This document shows, in pieces, positions 7,718 to 13,788 of a stretch of 64,000 bases of DNA. The position numbers were made by a program, and so were the translations under genes. Position 1 is the stretch's first letter. Each line of letters begins with the position of its first letter. The stretch spans positions 186,001-250,000 of the forward strand of contig NZ_WPZL01000001.1 in the NCBI RefSeq assembly GCF_013031245.1, read 5' to 3'. A model generated the notes under the pieces. That model had not been told where the DNA came from. It searched no databases and saw only the letters and a list, made by a program, of their open reading frames with translations. Source of the stretch: Ruegeria lacuscaerulensis. GTDB taxonomy: Bacteria; Pseudomonadota; Alphaproteobacteria; Rhodobacterales; Rhodobacteraceae.

Positions 7718-10114
7718 ATGAGCAGTTTCGACGAAATGGACGCCTTTGAGGGCGCATCGCTATCCGCACGAGCCATGGCGGCGCGCCCCATGCCTTATCT
7801 GGACGAGCTGAACCCGGCGCAGCGCGACGCGGTCGAACGGCTGGATGGTCCGGTGCTGATGTTGGCCGGGGCGGGAACGGGTAAGACCAAGGCGCTGACG
7901 GCGCGCATAGCGCATTTGCTCAGCAACGGGCGCGCGCGTCCAAACGAGATACTGGCGGTCACCTTCACCAACAAGGCCGCGCGTGAGATGAAAGAGCGTG
8001 TGGGGCGTCTGCTCGGGCAGCCTGCCGAGGGGATGCCGTGGCTGGGTACGTTTCACTCGATCTGCGTCAAGCTGTTGCGCCGTCACGCGGAACTGGTGGA
8101 CCTGAAGTCGAACTTCACCATTCTGGATGCGGATGACCAATTGCGATTGCTCAAGCAATTGGTAAAGGCCGCCAACATCGACGACAAACGGTGGCCTGCC
8201 AGAATGCTTGCGGGCATTATCAGCAGTTGGAAGAACCGCGCGCTGAAGCCCGGTAAAGTACCCGCCGCAGACGCCGGTGCGTATAACAACAAGGGTATTG
8301 AGCTCTATGCGCAGTATCAGACCCGTTTGCGAGAACTGAACGCGGTCGATTTCGACGATCTGCTGTTGCACATGGTCACGATCTTTCAAACGCATCAGGA
8401 TGTTCTGGAACAGTATCAACGCTGGTTCCGGTACATCCTCGTGGATGAGTATCAGGATACCAACGTCGCGCAGTATCTCTGGCTGCGGTTGCTGGCCGGG
8501 GCGCATAAGAACATCTGTTGTGTGGGTGATGATGACCAGTCGATCTATGGCTGGCGCGGTGCCGAGGTGGGCAATATTCTGAAATTCGAAAAGGATTTTC
8601 CCGGCGCCTATGTCGTGCGGTTGGAGCAGAACTATCGCTCGACCCCGCATATTCTGGCGGCGGCGTCCAATGTCATCCGCGGCAACGAAAGCCGCCTGGG
8701 TAAGGAGCTTTGGACCGACGCGGAAGAGGGACACAAGGTCAACCTGATCGGCCATTGGGATGGCGAGGAAGAAGCCCGCTGGATCGGTGAAGAGATTGAC
8801 GCGTTGCAGGGGGGCACGCGCGGTATTCGCCCCATGAACCTGGATGAGATCGCCATTCTCGTCCGCGCCAGCCATCAAATGCGTGCCTTCGAAGATCGGT
8901 TCCTGACCATCGGTCTGCCCTACAAGGTCATTGGCGGCCCCCGCTTCTATGAACGAATGGAGATTCGCGACGCCATGGCCTATTTCCGGCTTGTGGTCAG
9001 CCCCGATGACGATCTGGCCTTTGAGCGGATCGTGAACACTCCGAAGCGAGGTCTGGGCGACAAGGCGCAACAGACGATCCAGTTGACGGCGCGTGAAAAC
9101 GGCGTGTCGCTGATCGACGGCGCGCGGATTGCGGTTGATAATGGTTTGATCAAGGGCAAAGGCGGCAAGGCGCTGCGCGAGCTGATCGAGGGCCTGGCGC
9201 GCTGGAACGCCATGACACGCGGGCCTCGGATCGTAGTTGACGACGACTCGGTGATCGACGACGGCACGGCTCCGATGCGATTTGGCGAGCCGGAAGTGTC
9301 GCATATCGAATTGGCACAGATCATTCTCGACGAATCCGGCTACACCGCCCACTGGCAGAACGAAAAGACACCCGAAGCGCCGGGGCGGCTGGAAAACCTC
9401 AAGGAACTGGTCAATCAACTGGACAATTTCGAGAACCTGCAAGGGTTTCTGGAACATGTCAGTCTGGTCATGGACAATGAACAAGAGGGCGATGGGGCCA
9501 AGGTCTCGATCATGACCCTGCACGCGGCCAAAGGGCTGGAGTTTCCCGCCGTTTTCCTGCCGGGTTGGGAGGATGGATTGTTCCCTTCGCAGCGTTCCAT
9601 GGATGAAACCGGAATCAAGGGCCTCGAAGAAGAGCGACGGTTGGCTTATGTCGGCATCACCCGCGCCGAAGAGGTCTGTACCATTTCCTTTGCCGCCAAC
9701 CGGCGCGTATTCGGACAGTGGCAGAATGCGATGCCGTCGCGATTCATTGACGAATTGCCCGAGGATCATGTTGAGGTGCTGACACCTCCGGGTCTTTATG
9801 GTGGTGTTCAGACGACGGCCGGGATCGAATCCCGCGCGGCTGAGGCGAATGTTTACAACTCGCCCGGCTGGAAGCGGATGCAGGCGCGTCAGGGGCAGTA
9901 CGGAACGTCTCAGCCGCGTGAAAGCCGTAATACCGTGATCGATGCTACGGCAGTGGCCAGTTTCACGTTGGGTGAGCGGGTTTTCCATCAGAAGTTCGGC
10001 TACGGCGCGGTGATCGGCATTGAAGGCGACAAGGTCGAGGTCGATTTCGAAAAGGCCGGCACCAAGAAAGTGGTCTCGCGGTTTTTGTCCGCCAAAGACG
10101 ACGTTCCGTTCTGA
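7718..10114 (+). CDS. uvrD: UvrD/PcrA-type superfamily 1A DNA helicase
   Basis: An ATP-driven 3'-5' helicase used in nucleotide excision repair, mismatch repair and removal of RecA filaments. It is 798 aa from ATG at 7718, which is preceded by TGGGGGTT. Walker A is GAGTGKT (51-57), motif II is VDEYQDTN, motif III contains GDDDQSIYGWRGA, and motifs V and VI are MTLHAAKGLEF and RRLAYVGITRAEE. The last 60 or so residues form the Tudor-like tail seen in PcrA (GERVFHQKFGYGAV). An in-frame ATG at 7631 would add 29 residues of atypical sequence. It is divergent from the GGDEF gene and convergent with the DUF1330 gene. Confidence 0.96.
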   Translation: MSSFDEMDAFEGASLSARAMAARPMPYLDELNPAQRDAVERLDGPVLMLAGAGTGKTKALTARIAHLLSNGRARPNEILAVTFTNKAAREMKERVGRLLGQPAEGMPWLGTFHSICVKLLRRHAELVDLKSNFTILDADDQLRLLKQLVKAANIDDKRWPARMLAGIISSWKNRALKPGKVPAADAGAYNNKGIELYAQYQTRLRELNAVDFDDLLLHMVTIFQTHQDVLEQYQRWFRYILVDEYQDTNVAQYLWLRLLAGAHKNICCVGDDDQSIYGWRGAEVGNILKFEKDFPGAYVVRLEQNYRSTPHILAAASNVIRGNESRLGKELWTDAEEGHKVNLIGHWDGEEEARWIGEEIDALQGGTRGIRPMNLDEIAILVRASHQMRAFEDRFLTIGLPYKVIGGPRFYERMEIRDAMAYFRLVVSPDDDLAFERIVNTPKRGLGDKAQQTIQLTARENGVSLIDGARIAVDNGLIKGKGGKALRELIEGLARWNAMTRGPRIVVDDDSVIDDGTAPMRFGEPEVSHIELAQIILDESGYTAHWQNEKTPEAPGRLENLKELVNQLDNFENLQGFLEHVSLVMDNEQEGDGAKVSIMTLHAAKGLEFPAVFLPGWEDGLFPSQRSMDETGIKGLEEERRLAYVGITRAEEVCTISFAANRRVFGQWQNAMPSRFIDELPEDHVEVLTPPGLYGGVQTTAGIESRAAEANVYNSPGWKRMQARQGQYGTSQPRESRNTVIDATAVASFTLGERVFHQKFGYGAVIGIEGDKVEVDFEKAGTKKVVSRFLSAKDDVPF

Positions 10115-10118
10115 ACGG

Positions 10119-10409
10119 CTACAGCCCTTCGACCAGCGCCATATTTGCCGTCGCTGTTTTGTGCCGGATCTTCGCCAGTTCGATATAGTCCGGGTCGTCC
10201 TTCCAGGCCTTTGCTGCCTCCAGCGAAGGGAACTCCATCAGAACGATTCCGTCCTCGGGCCAAGTACCTTCGATTATTTCCACCGGCTTGGATGACACTG
10301 TCAGCAGGCGTCCCCCGTGCCGGTCAAAGATCGGCATGAAACCTTCAAGGTATCCCTGATATCCGTCCGGGTCGTGAATGGTAATCTGGGCGATGAAATA
10401 GGCGGCCAT
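10119..10409 (-). CDS. DUF1330 family protein
   Basis: A 96-residue cytoplasmic protein with the ferredoxin-like alpha/beta fold of the DUF1330 (dimeric alpha/beta barrel) group. Visible hallmarks are the opening beta strand MAAYFIAQITIHD, the GGRLL segment and EGTWPEDGIVLMEFPSLEAAKAW. AGGAGC lies 6 nt upstream of the ATG. The stop codons of this gene and of uvrD are 4 bp apart, convergent and without a visible terminator. The enzymatic role of the family is not established. Confidence 0.9.
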   Translation of the reverse strand: MAAYFIAQITIHDPDGYQGYLEGFMPIFDRHGGRLLTVSSKPVEIIEGTWPEDGIVLMEFPSLEAAKAWKDDPDYIELAKIRHKTATANMALVEGL

Positions 10410-10456
10410 AGGAAGCTCCTGAAAACTCGTTCAGAACTTCATCTTACACACAGTTC

Positions 10457-10504
10457 AAAAAAACAAAAAACGGCGGTTCCCAGGGAGGAGGAGGGGAACC
10501 GCCG
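10457..10504 (-). terminator. Terminator of the DUF1127-sRNA transcript (made by hairpin 6)
   Basis: On the minus strand an 11-bp stem (CGGCGGTTCCC/GGGAACCGCCG) is followed directly by TTTTTTGTTTTTTTG. The hairpin loop carries the CCTCCTCCC motif, so the last small RNA of the array also ends transcription. Confidence 0.9.
10471..10504 (-). ncRNA. CcsR-like sRNA hairpin 6 (terminal)
   Basis: An 11-bp GC-rich stem with the CCTCCTCCC loop is followed by a long T-run, so this RNA is expected to have a terminator-defined 3' end. The linker to hairpin 5 is TGAAAAGAA. Confidence 0.88.
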
Positions 10505-10513
10505 TTCTTTTCA

Positions 10514-10545
10514 ACATCAAGGCAGGGAGGAGGAGGCCCTGATGT
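10514..10545 (-). ncRNA. CcsR-like sRNA hairpin 5
   Basis: The stem ACATCAGGGC/GCCTTGATGT has 10 pairs with one G.U, and the loop holds CCTCCTCCC. A spacer hairpin without the motif (CCGGG/CCCGG, 10554-10569) lies between it and hairpin 4, like the one between hairpins 2 and 3. Confidence 0.85.
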
Positions 10546-10580
10546 ATCCGAACCCGGGTCTGATCCCGGTATGAGGAGAA

Positions 10581-10617
10581 CGCGGCGACACCAGGGAGGA
10601 GGAGAGGCGTCGCCGCG
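10581..10617 (-). ncRNA. CcsR-like sRNA hairpin 4
   Basis: The stem CGCGGCGACGCC/GGTGTCGCCGCG has 12 pairs including one G.U, with the CCTCCTCCC loop. The linker to hairpin 3 reads TGAAAGCG on the transcribed strand. Confidence 0.85.
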
Positions 10618-10625
10618 CGCTTTCA

Positions 10626-10657
10626 ACACCGGGAAAGGGAGGAGGAGTACCCGGTGT
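10626..10657 (-). ncRNA. CcsR-like sRNA hairpin 3
   Basis: An 8-bp perfect stem ACACCGGG/CCCGGTGT carries a loop containing CCTCCTCCC. The 33-nt spacer before it (10658-10690) holds a small hairpin without the loop motif, CCGGC/GCCGG at 10666-10682. Confidence 0.85.
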
Positions 10658-10690
10658 GTCAGCGTCCGGCATTCAGGGCCGGTATAAGAA

Positions 10691-10725
10691 GCGGCGACAT
10701 CAGGGAGGAGGAGAGACGTCGCCGC
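10691..10725 (-). ncRNA. CcsR-like sRNA hairpin 2
   Basis: A 10-bp stem, GCGGCGACGT/ATGTCGCCGC on the minus strand, has one G.U pair and a CCTCCTCCC loop. The stem is nearly the same as that of hairpin 4, which points to duplication of a two-hairpin unit. Confidence 0.85.
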
Positions 10726-10732
10726 TGAAATA

Positions 10733-10761
10733 CAGGTCCTAAAGGGAGGAGGAAGGACCTG
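10733..10761 (-). ncRNA. CcsR-like sRNA hairpin 1
   Basis: This is the first hairpin after the DUF1127 gene, 23 nt past its stop. It has an 8-bp perfect stem CAGGTCCT/AGGACCTG around a loop containing CCTCCTCCC. It is joined to hairpin 2 by the 7-nt linker TATTTCA, a possible ribonuclease E cleavage site. Confidence 0.85.
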
Positions 10762-10784
10762 ATCTCGGTTATGTCATTCTGCGC

Positions 10785-11009
10785 TTAACGCGCAATGTAG
10801 TCCTCGGCCGCTTGCAGCGCGACACGGCGGATCATCGAGCGGTGCAGGCCCAGATCGGCCAGTTCGCGGTTCGACAATTCAGACAGTTCGTTTACCGTCT
10901 GGCGGTAGATGCGGTAGCGGGTGAACCGGGTCTTTGCGGCCTCGAACAGCGAAGTAAGTCCGGTTGCAGGTGCGCCTTTGAGCGCGGTTTGATGTGCTGC
11001 TACAGCCAT
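10785..11009 (-). CDS. DUF1127 small arginine-rich protein (CcaF1-like)
   Basis: The 74-residue protein ends in the DUF1127 helical motif, with LSELSNRELADLGLHRSMI at about 42-60 and basic residues before and after it. The R. sphaeroides homolog CcaF1 binds RNA and affects maturation of CcsR RNAs encoded in its own 3' region and RNA turnover. This gene is followed by the same kind of hairpins, so the same role is inferred. ATG at 11009 was chosen because it gives the usual length. The upstream in-frame start at 11111 would add residues unlike the family and would overlap the likely promoter. The ribosome-binding site is weak (GGGTT). Confidence 0.9.
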   Translation of the reverse strand: MAVAAHQTALKGAPATGLTSLFEAAKTRFTRYRIYRQTVNELSELSNRELADLGLHRSMIRRVALQAAEDYIAR

Positions 11010-11036
11010 GTGCGTAACCCGATAAGTTTTGTTCGT

Positions 11037-11052
11037 GCCGGTTCGTTCCGGC
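11037..11052 (-). promoter_or_regulatory. 5' leader hairpin of the DUF1127 gene
   Basis: The stem GCCGG/CCGGC with a 6-nt loop AACGAA lies 28 nt before the ATG in the presumed untranslated leader. It could affect mRNA stability or ribosome access; no function is known. Confidence 0.35.
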
Positions 11053-11067
11053 GTTTGCTTGAGACTG

Positions 11068-11095
11068 AAAATAAGAAAATGCTGCAATTGCACAA
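11068..11095 (-). promoter_or_regulatory. Candidate promoter of the DUF1127-CcsR transcript
   Basis: On the minus strand TTGTGC (11090-11095) and TATTTT (11068-11073) are separated by 16 nt. Transcription from here would give a leader of about 50 nt. In R. sphaeroides this operon is driven by heat-shock-type sigma factors (RpoHI/RpoHII); the match is too loose to say which factor applies here. Confidence 0.3.
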
Positions 11096-11116
11096 TAGCC
11101 CATGTCGTCAATGCCG

Positions 11117-11135
11117 CTATGCAGCAATTGCATAG
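11117..11135. promoter_or_regulatory. Inverted repeat upstream of the DUF1127 promoter, possible operator
   Basis: CTATGCA and TGCATAG are perfect 7-bp arms around GCAAT. The core GCAATTGCA recurs at 11084-11092 (as TGCAATTGCA from 11083), exactly 40 bp away and overlapping the candidate -35 box. Two such sites four helical turns apart look like a regulator that binds cooperatively or loops DNA. The regulator is unknown. Confidence 0.4.
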
Positions 11136-11644
11136 ATATCAGAGAGTTGCAGTCCAGGCGGTCAAATTCCCCAAAAACAAAGGGTTTGTCTCGCGCTTTA
11201 TCCATAAAGCAGACGTTCTGAGGTCCCAGCCATACGGAGGATTTCCCGTTCTTAGCGCGGAATGATCTGAAATTTAGAGACCCGGAATGCAGAGAGCGGC
11301 GCGAAGCTCGCTTCTGTTGATGAGCGTTTGAGCTGGCATGGGAAATTATGGGCACGTGATGGAATACCCGTAATGGGCGCAGCTTGGCGCAAGAGGATTG
11401 GGGTGATTCGTCGGGCGAATTCCGCGTTTTGGACCAGATATGCAGAAGATTTCACCGTTCATGAATTTTTTTTGGGAATACATGGGACGTAATGGGTTTT
11501 GGTATAATTCGGCATATCTTGTGTGTAATTTTGATGAAGTATCTATTTATGGTATCAATTGAGCCGTTTTCTTTTGCATTTTGATTGATTATGTTGCGAT
11601 TCTTAAATTGACGGTGCGAAGTTTCCTGTTGATTTCCATAAATT
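11136..11644. other. Non-coding stretch between the DUF1127 and mraZ transcripts
   Basis: About 500 bp without a convincing gene on either strand; the reading frames here are short and lack ribosome-binding sites. A perfect 16-bp palindrome GCTTTAT-CC-ATAAAGC lies at 11195-11210. From about 11450 to 11645 the sequence becomes clearly A+T-rich, with an 8-T run near 11467, unlike the GC-rich surroundings. This is probably promoter and upstream-element DNA for the dcw leader. TTGACG at 11608-11613 could be its -35 box, but no good -10 hexamer at the right spacing was found. Confidence 0.5.
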
Positions 11645-11869
11645 CCCATGGCATCCCTTAGTCATCCGATGAGGACGAGGCACATGGGGCACCAAACGAC
11701 CCCGAACCAATAAAATCAGGTTTCATACAGGCATCTCGCTTTCATCAATCAAGAGATCCGGCGCGCGGGCGAGCAGACATCCCCCCAGGTGGCGCGCGCA
11801 GCTGGACATCCCGCAAGGCGGGTCAATGCGGCGGGTTGATCAGTGGCAGCAGATCAACTCGCCGTTTTT
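11645..11869 (+). ncRNA. UpsM-like leader small RNA upstream of mraZ
   Basis: The dcw cluster is preceded by a long leader that ends in a strong intrinsic terminator 54 nt before the mraZ start codon. In Rhodobacter sphaeroides the dcw leader yields the abundant 206-nt sRNA UpsM by termination at the same place. Position, terminator type and expected length (about 200-225 nt) agree here. The 3' end is well supported. The 5' end is a guess from the end of the A+T-rich promoter region. Stem segments inside include GGGG-CACCAAACGA-CCCC near 11675-11695. Confidence 0.6.
11829..11869 (+). terminator. Intrinsic terminator of the mraZ leader RNA
   Basis: A 13-bp stem, CGGCGGGTTGATC with GATCAACTCGCCG, closes a 10-nt loop and is followed by TTTTT. 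One pair is G.U on the plus strand and would be C.A on the minus strand, so the plus strand is the transcribed one. Only read-through RNA polymerase would reach mraZ, making this a control point for the dcw cluster. Confidence 0.88.
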
Positions 11870-11922
11870 AACTTCGGGGGACGGAAGATTTAGGTGGGGC
11901 GCAAGCGAAAGGGATAGTCGTC

Positions 11923-12426
11923 TTGGCGCGCAGGTTTAGAGGTGAAAGCCACCACAAGGTGGATGCGAAGGGCAGGGTGTCGATCCCGGCCTCGTTTCGC
12001 CGTGTGCTTGAGGCCTCTGATTCCAACTGGCAGCCCGGAGATACTCCTGAATTGGTGATTGTCTATGGTGATCACCGCCGCAAATTCCTAGAATGCTATA
12101 CCATGCAAGCGATCGACGAGGTCGACGAAAAGATTGATGCGCTGCCGCGGGGCTCGATGCAGCGGAAGATGCTGCAGCGCATGTTTCATGGTCAGTCCTT
12201 TCCCACCACTGTGGATGAAACCGGACGTCTGGTCCTGCCTGCCAAGCTGCGTAACAAGATCGGGCTTGAGAATGAGGCGTTCTTTATCGCCGCCGGTGAC
12301 ACGTTCCAGATCTGGAAGCCCGAGACGTACGAGGCCGAAGAGCTGGCTGCCGCCGAAGAATGGCTGGACGAACAGCCCGAGGATTTTGATCCTTTGGAAT
12401 TCCTAGACGGCGTCGGGGACGCGTAA
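11923..12426 (+). CDS. mraZ: Transcriptional regulator MraZ
   Basis: A DNA-binding protein that heads the dcw cluster and represses it in Escherichia coli. The 167 residues hold two SpoVT/AbrB-like repeats with [13 protein letters not shown] and [13 protein letters not shown]. The start is TTG at 11923, supported by AAGGG about 9 nt upstream and by alignment of the first residues with the family; there is no nearby ATG. An acidic C-terminal tail ([16 protein letters not shown]) is present. rsmH follows after 4 bp. Confidence 0.96.
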   Translation: MARRFRGESHHKVDAKGRVSIPASFRRVLEASDSNWQPGDTPELVIVYGDHRRKFLECYTMQAIDEVDEKIDALPRGSMQRKMLQRMFHGQSFPTTVDETGRLVLPAKLRNKIGLENEAFFIAAGDTFQIWKPETYEAEELAAAEEWLDEQPEDFDPLEFLDGVGDA

Positions 12427-12430
12427 CGGC

Positions 12431-13423
12431 ATGGCCGGCGCTGAGACCCTTTCTGACAAACCTCATATACCTGTTCTGCTGCGTCCATTGCTTGCGGCAG
12501 TTGCGCCGGTGTCCGGTGTCTGGCTGGACGGCACGTTCGGCGCAGGCGGTTATACGCGCGGTTTGCTTGAGGCCGGGGCGAACAAGGTTATTGGCGTTGA
12601 TCGCGATCCACTGGCATTCGATATGGCCGCGGATTGGGCTGGCGAATATGGTAACCGTCTGGTGATGCAGCCCGGTGTTTTTTCTCGCATGGACGAATAC
12701 GCGCAGGATCTGGACGGGGTAGTGCTGGATCTTGGCGTGTCCTCCATGCAACTGGATCAGGCTGCGCGTGGGTTTTCGTTCATGAAGGACGGCCCTCTGG
12801 ACATGCGCATGAGCCAGGAGGGCGAGAGCGCCGCTGATCTGGTCAACACCGCGACCGAGGCGCAACTGGCTGATATCCTCTTCCATTACGGAGAGGAGCG
12901 CGCCAGTCGTCGTATCGCCAGAGCAATCGTGAAAGCCCGGGCTGAGGAGCCGATCAACACAACCCTGCGTCTTGTCGAGATCATCGAGTCCTGTCTGCCG
13001 CGCCCCAAGCCGGGCCAGTCACACCCTGCGACGCGCAGCTTTCAAGGCCTGCGGATCGCAGTAAACGCTGAGTATGAAGAACTGTTTCAGGGTCTCATGG
13101 CCGCAGAGAGGGCATTGAAGCCGGGCGGGCAGCTGGCTGTGGTCACCTTCCACTCGATCGAAGATCGGATGGTTAAGCGCTTTTTCCAATCCCGTGCGGG
13201 CAAGACGGGGCGCGCAAACCGCTACGCGCCCGAGATGGAACAGGAACTGCCGCAATTCACGCTCAAGACCCGCAAGGCGGTGGGTCCTGACGAACAGGAA
13301 TTACAGGACAATCCGCGCGCGCGTTCAGCCAAGTTGCGCGTCGCAATTCGGACTGAGGCTCCGGCGGGGGAAATTGACGCCCGCGCCATCGGGATGCCGC
13401 AACTGGGTGGAAGGGCAAGATGA
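12431..13423 (+). CDS. rsmH: 16S rRNA (cytosine-1402 N4) methyltransferase
   Basis: RsmH (MraW) methylates C1402 in the 16S rRNA decoding centre using S-adenosylmethionine. The 330-residue protein shows motif I as [16 protein letters not shown], the [10 protein letters not shown] motif, and the family ending with [13 protein letters not shown]. Its last codons overlap the ftsL start by ATGA. Confidence 0.97.
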   Translation: MAGAETLSDKPHIPVLLRPLLAAVAPVSGVWLDGTFGAGGYTRGLLEAGANKVIGVDRDPLAFDMAADWAGEYGNRLVMQPGVFSRMDEYAQDLDGVVLDLGVSSMQLDQAARGFSFMKDGPLDMRMSQEGESAADLVNTATEAQLADILFHYGEERASRRIARAIVKARAEEPINTTLRLVEIIESCLPRPKPGQSHPATRSFQGLRIAVNAEYEELFQGLMAAERALKPGGQLAVVTFHSIEDRMVKRFFQSRAGKTGRANRYAPEMEQELPQFTLKTRKAVGPDEQELQDNPRARSAKLRVAIRTEAPAGEIDARAIGMPQLGGRAR

Positions 13424-13788
13424 AGAGTGTTTTGTATGTGTTGACTGCTCTGGCCGTGTTTGGACTGGCGCTTTGGGCGTATCAGGAGAATTACCGCACC
13501 CAGCAGGTCGTGAAGGAAACGCAGCGGTTGCAGCGTCAGATTGGCATGGCGCAGGTACGGCTGGCTGTTCTGAACGCTGAATGGGCATATCTGAACCGCC
13601 CTGATCGTTTGCGAGAGCTGGCTGACCTAAACTTCGAGCGTTTGGGCTTGCTGCCCCTGCGTGCGGAACAATTTGGCCGCGCCGACCAGATCGCCTATGC
13701 TGAAGACCCGGACCTGCCGATCGTCGATCCGATCGAATTGCAGGCGATTACCAATATTCAGGCGTTGGGTGAGGTGCAGATTCCATGA
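13420..13788 (+). CDS. ftsL: Cell division protein FtsL
   Basis: A small bitopic divisome protein that forms the FtsQLB complex. It has 122 residues: a short cytoplasmic start, one TM helix (about 4-22) and a periplasmic coiled-coil region from about 25 to 60 ([13 protein letters not shown]). Identification rests on position between rsmH and ftsI and on topology, because FtsL sequences diverge quickly. It overlaps both neighbours by 4 bp. Confidence 0.92.
   Translation: MKSVLYVLTALAVFGLALWAYQENYRTQQVVKETQRLQRQIGMAQVRLAVLNAEWAYLNRPDRLRELADLNFERLGLLPLRAEQFGRADQIAYAEDPDLPIVDPIELQAITNIQALGEVQIP

Larger units (their letters stand above)
10471..10761 (-). ncRNA. Array of six CcsR/'cuckoo'-type small RNA hairpins downstream of DUF1127
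   Basis: Six separate stem-loops, each with loop sequence CCTCCTCCCT on the minus strand, fill the 291 bp after the DUF1127 stop codon. The stems differ and the loop does not, so selection is on the loop, which is complementary to Shine-Dalgarno sequences. In hairpins 2, 4 and 5 one stem pair is G.U on the minus strand and would be an A.C mismatch on the plus strand, which fixes the transcribed strand. The hairpins come as three pairs (1+2, 3+4, 5+6), each pair separated inside by 7-9 nt and repeating about every 110 nt. In Rhodobacter sphaeroides the homologous CcsR1-4 RNAs are processed from the transcript of a DUF1127 gene (ccaF1) and act in stress responses. The role here is inferred from that. 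Confidence 0.9.

Noticed and set aside
7760-9988. 742-codon frame on the minus strand opposite uvrD
   Set aside because: It mirrors the helicase gene and has no recognisable domain.
10317-10629. Short frames running through the hairpin array
   Set aside because: They translate the repeated GGGAGGAGG loops into low-complexity peptides; the conserved pairing shows that the region works as RNA.
10471-10761. CRISPR-like array
   Set aside because: The repeated part is only about 10 nt and lies inside loops of variable stems. There are no 25-40 nt repeats, no uniform spacers and no cas genes.
11645-11869. RNase P RNA (rnpB) upstream of mraZ
   Set aside because: The conserved rnpB segments (such as GAGGAAAGTCC and ACAGAA) are absent, and the RNA is too short.
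11870-11922. MraZ-binding TGGGN repeats before mraZ
   Set aside because: GGGGG, TGGGG and GGGA occur but not with the regular 10-bp spacing of the E. coli sites.
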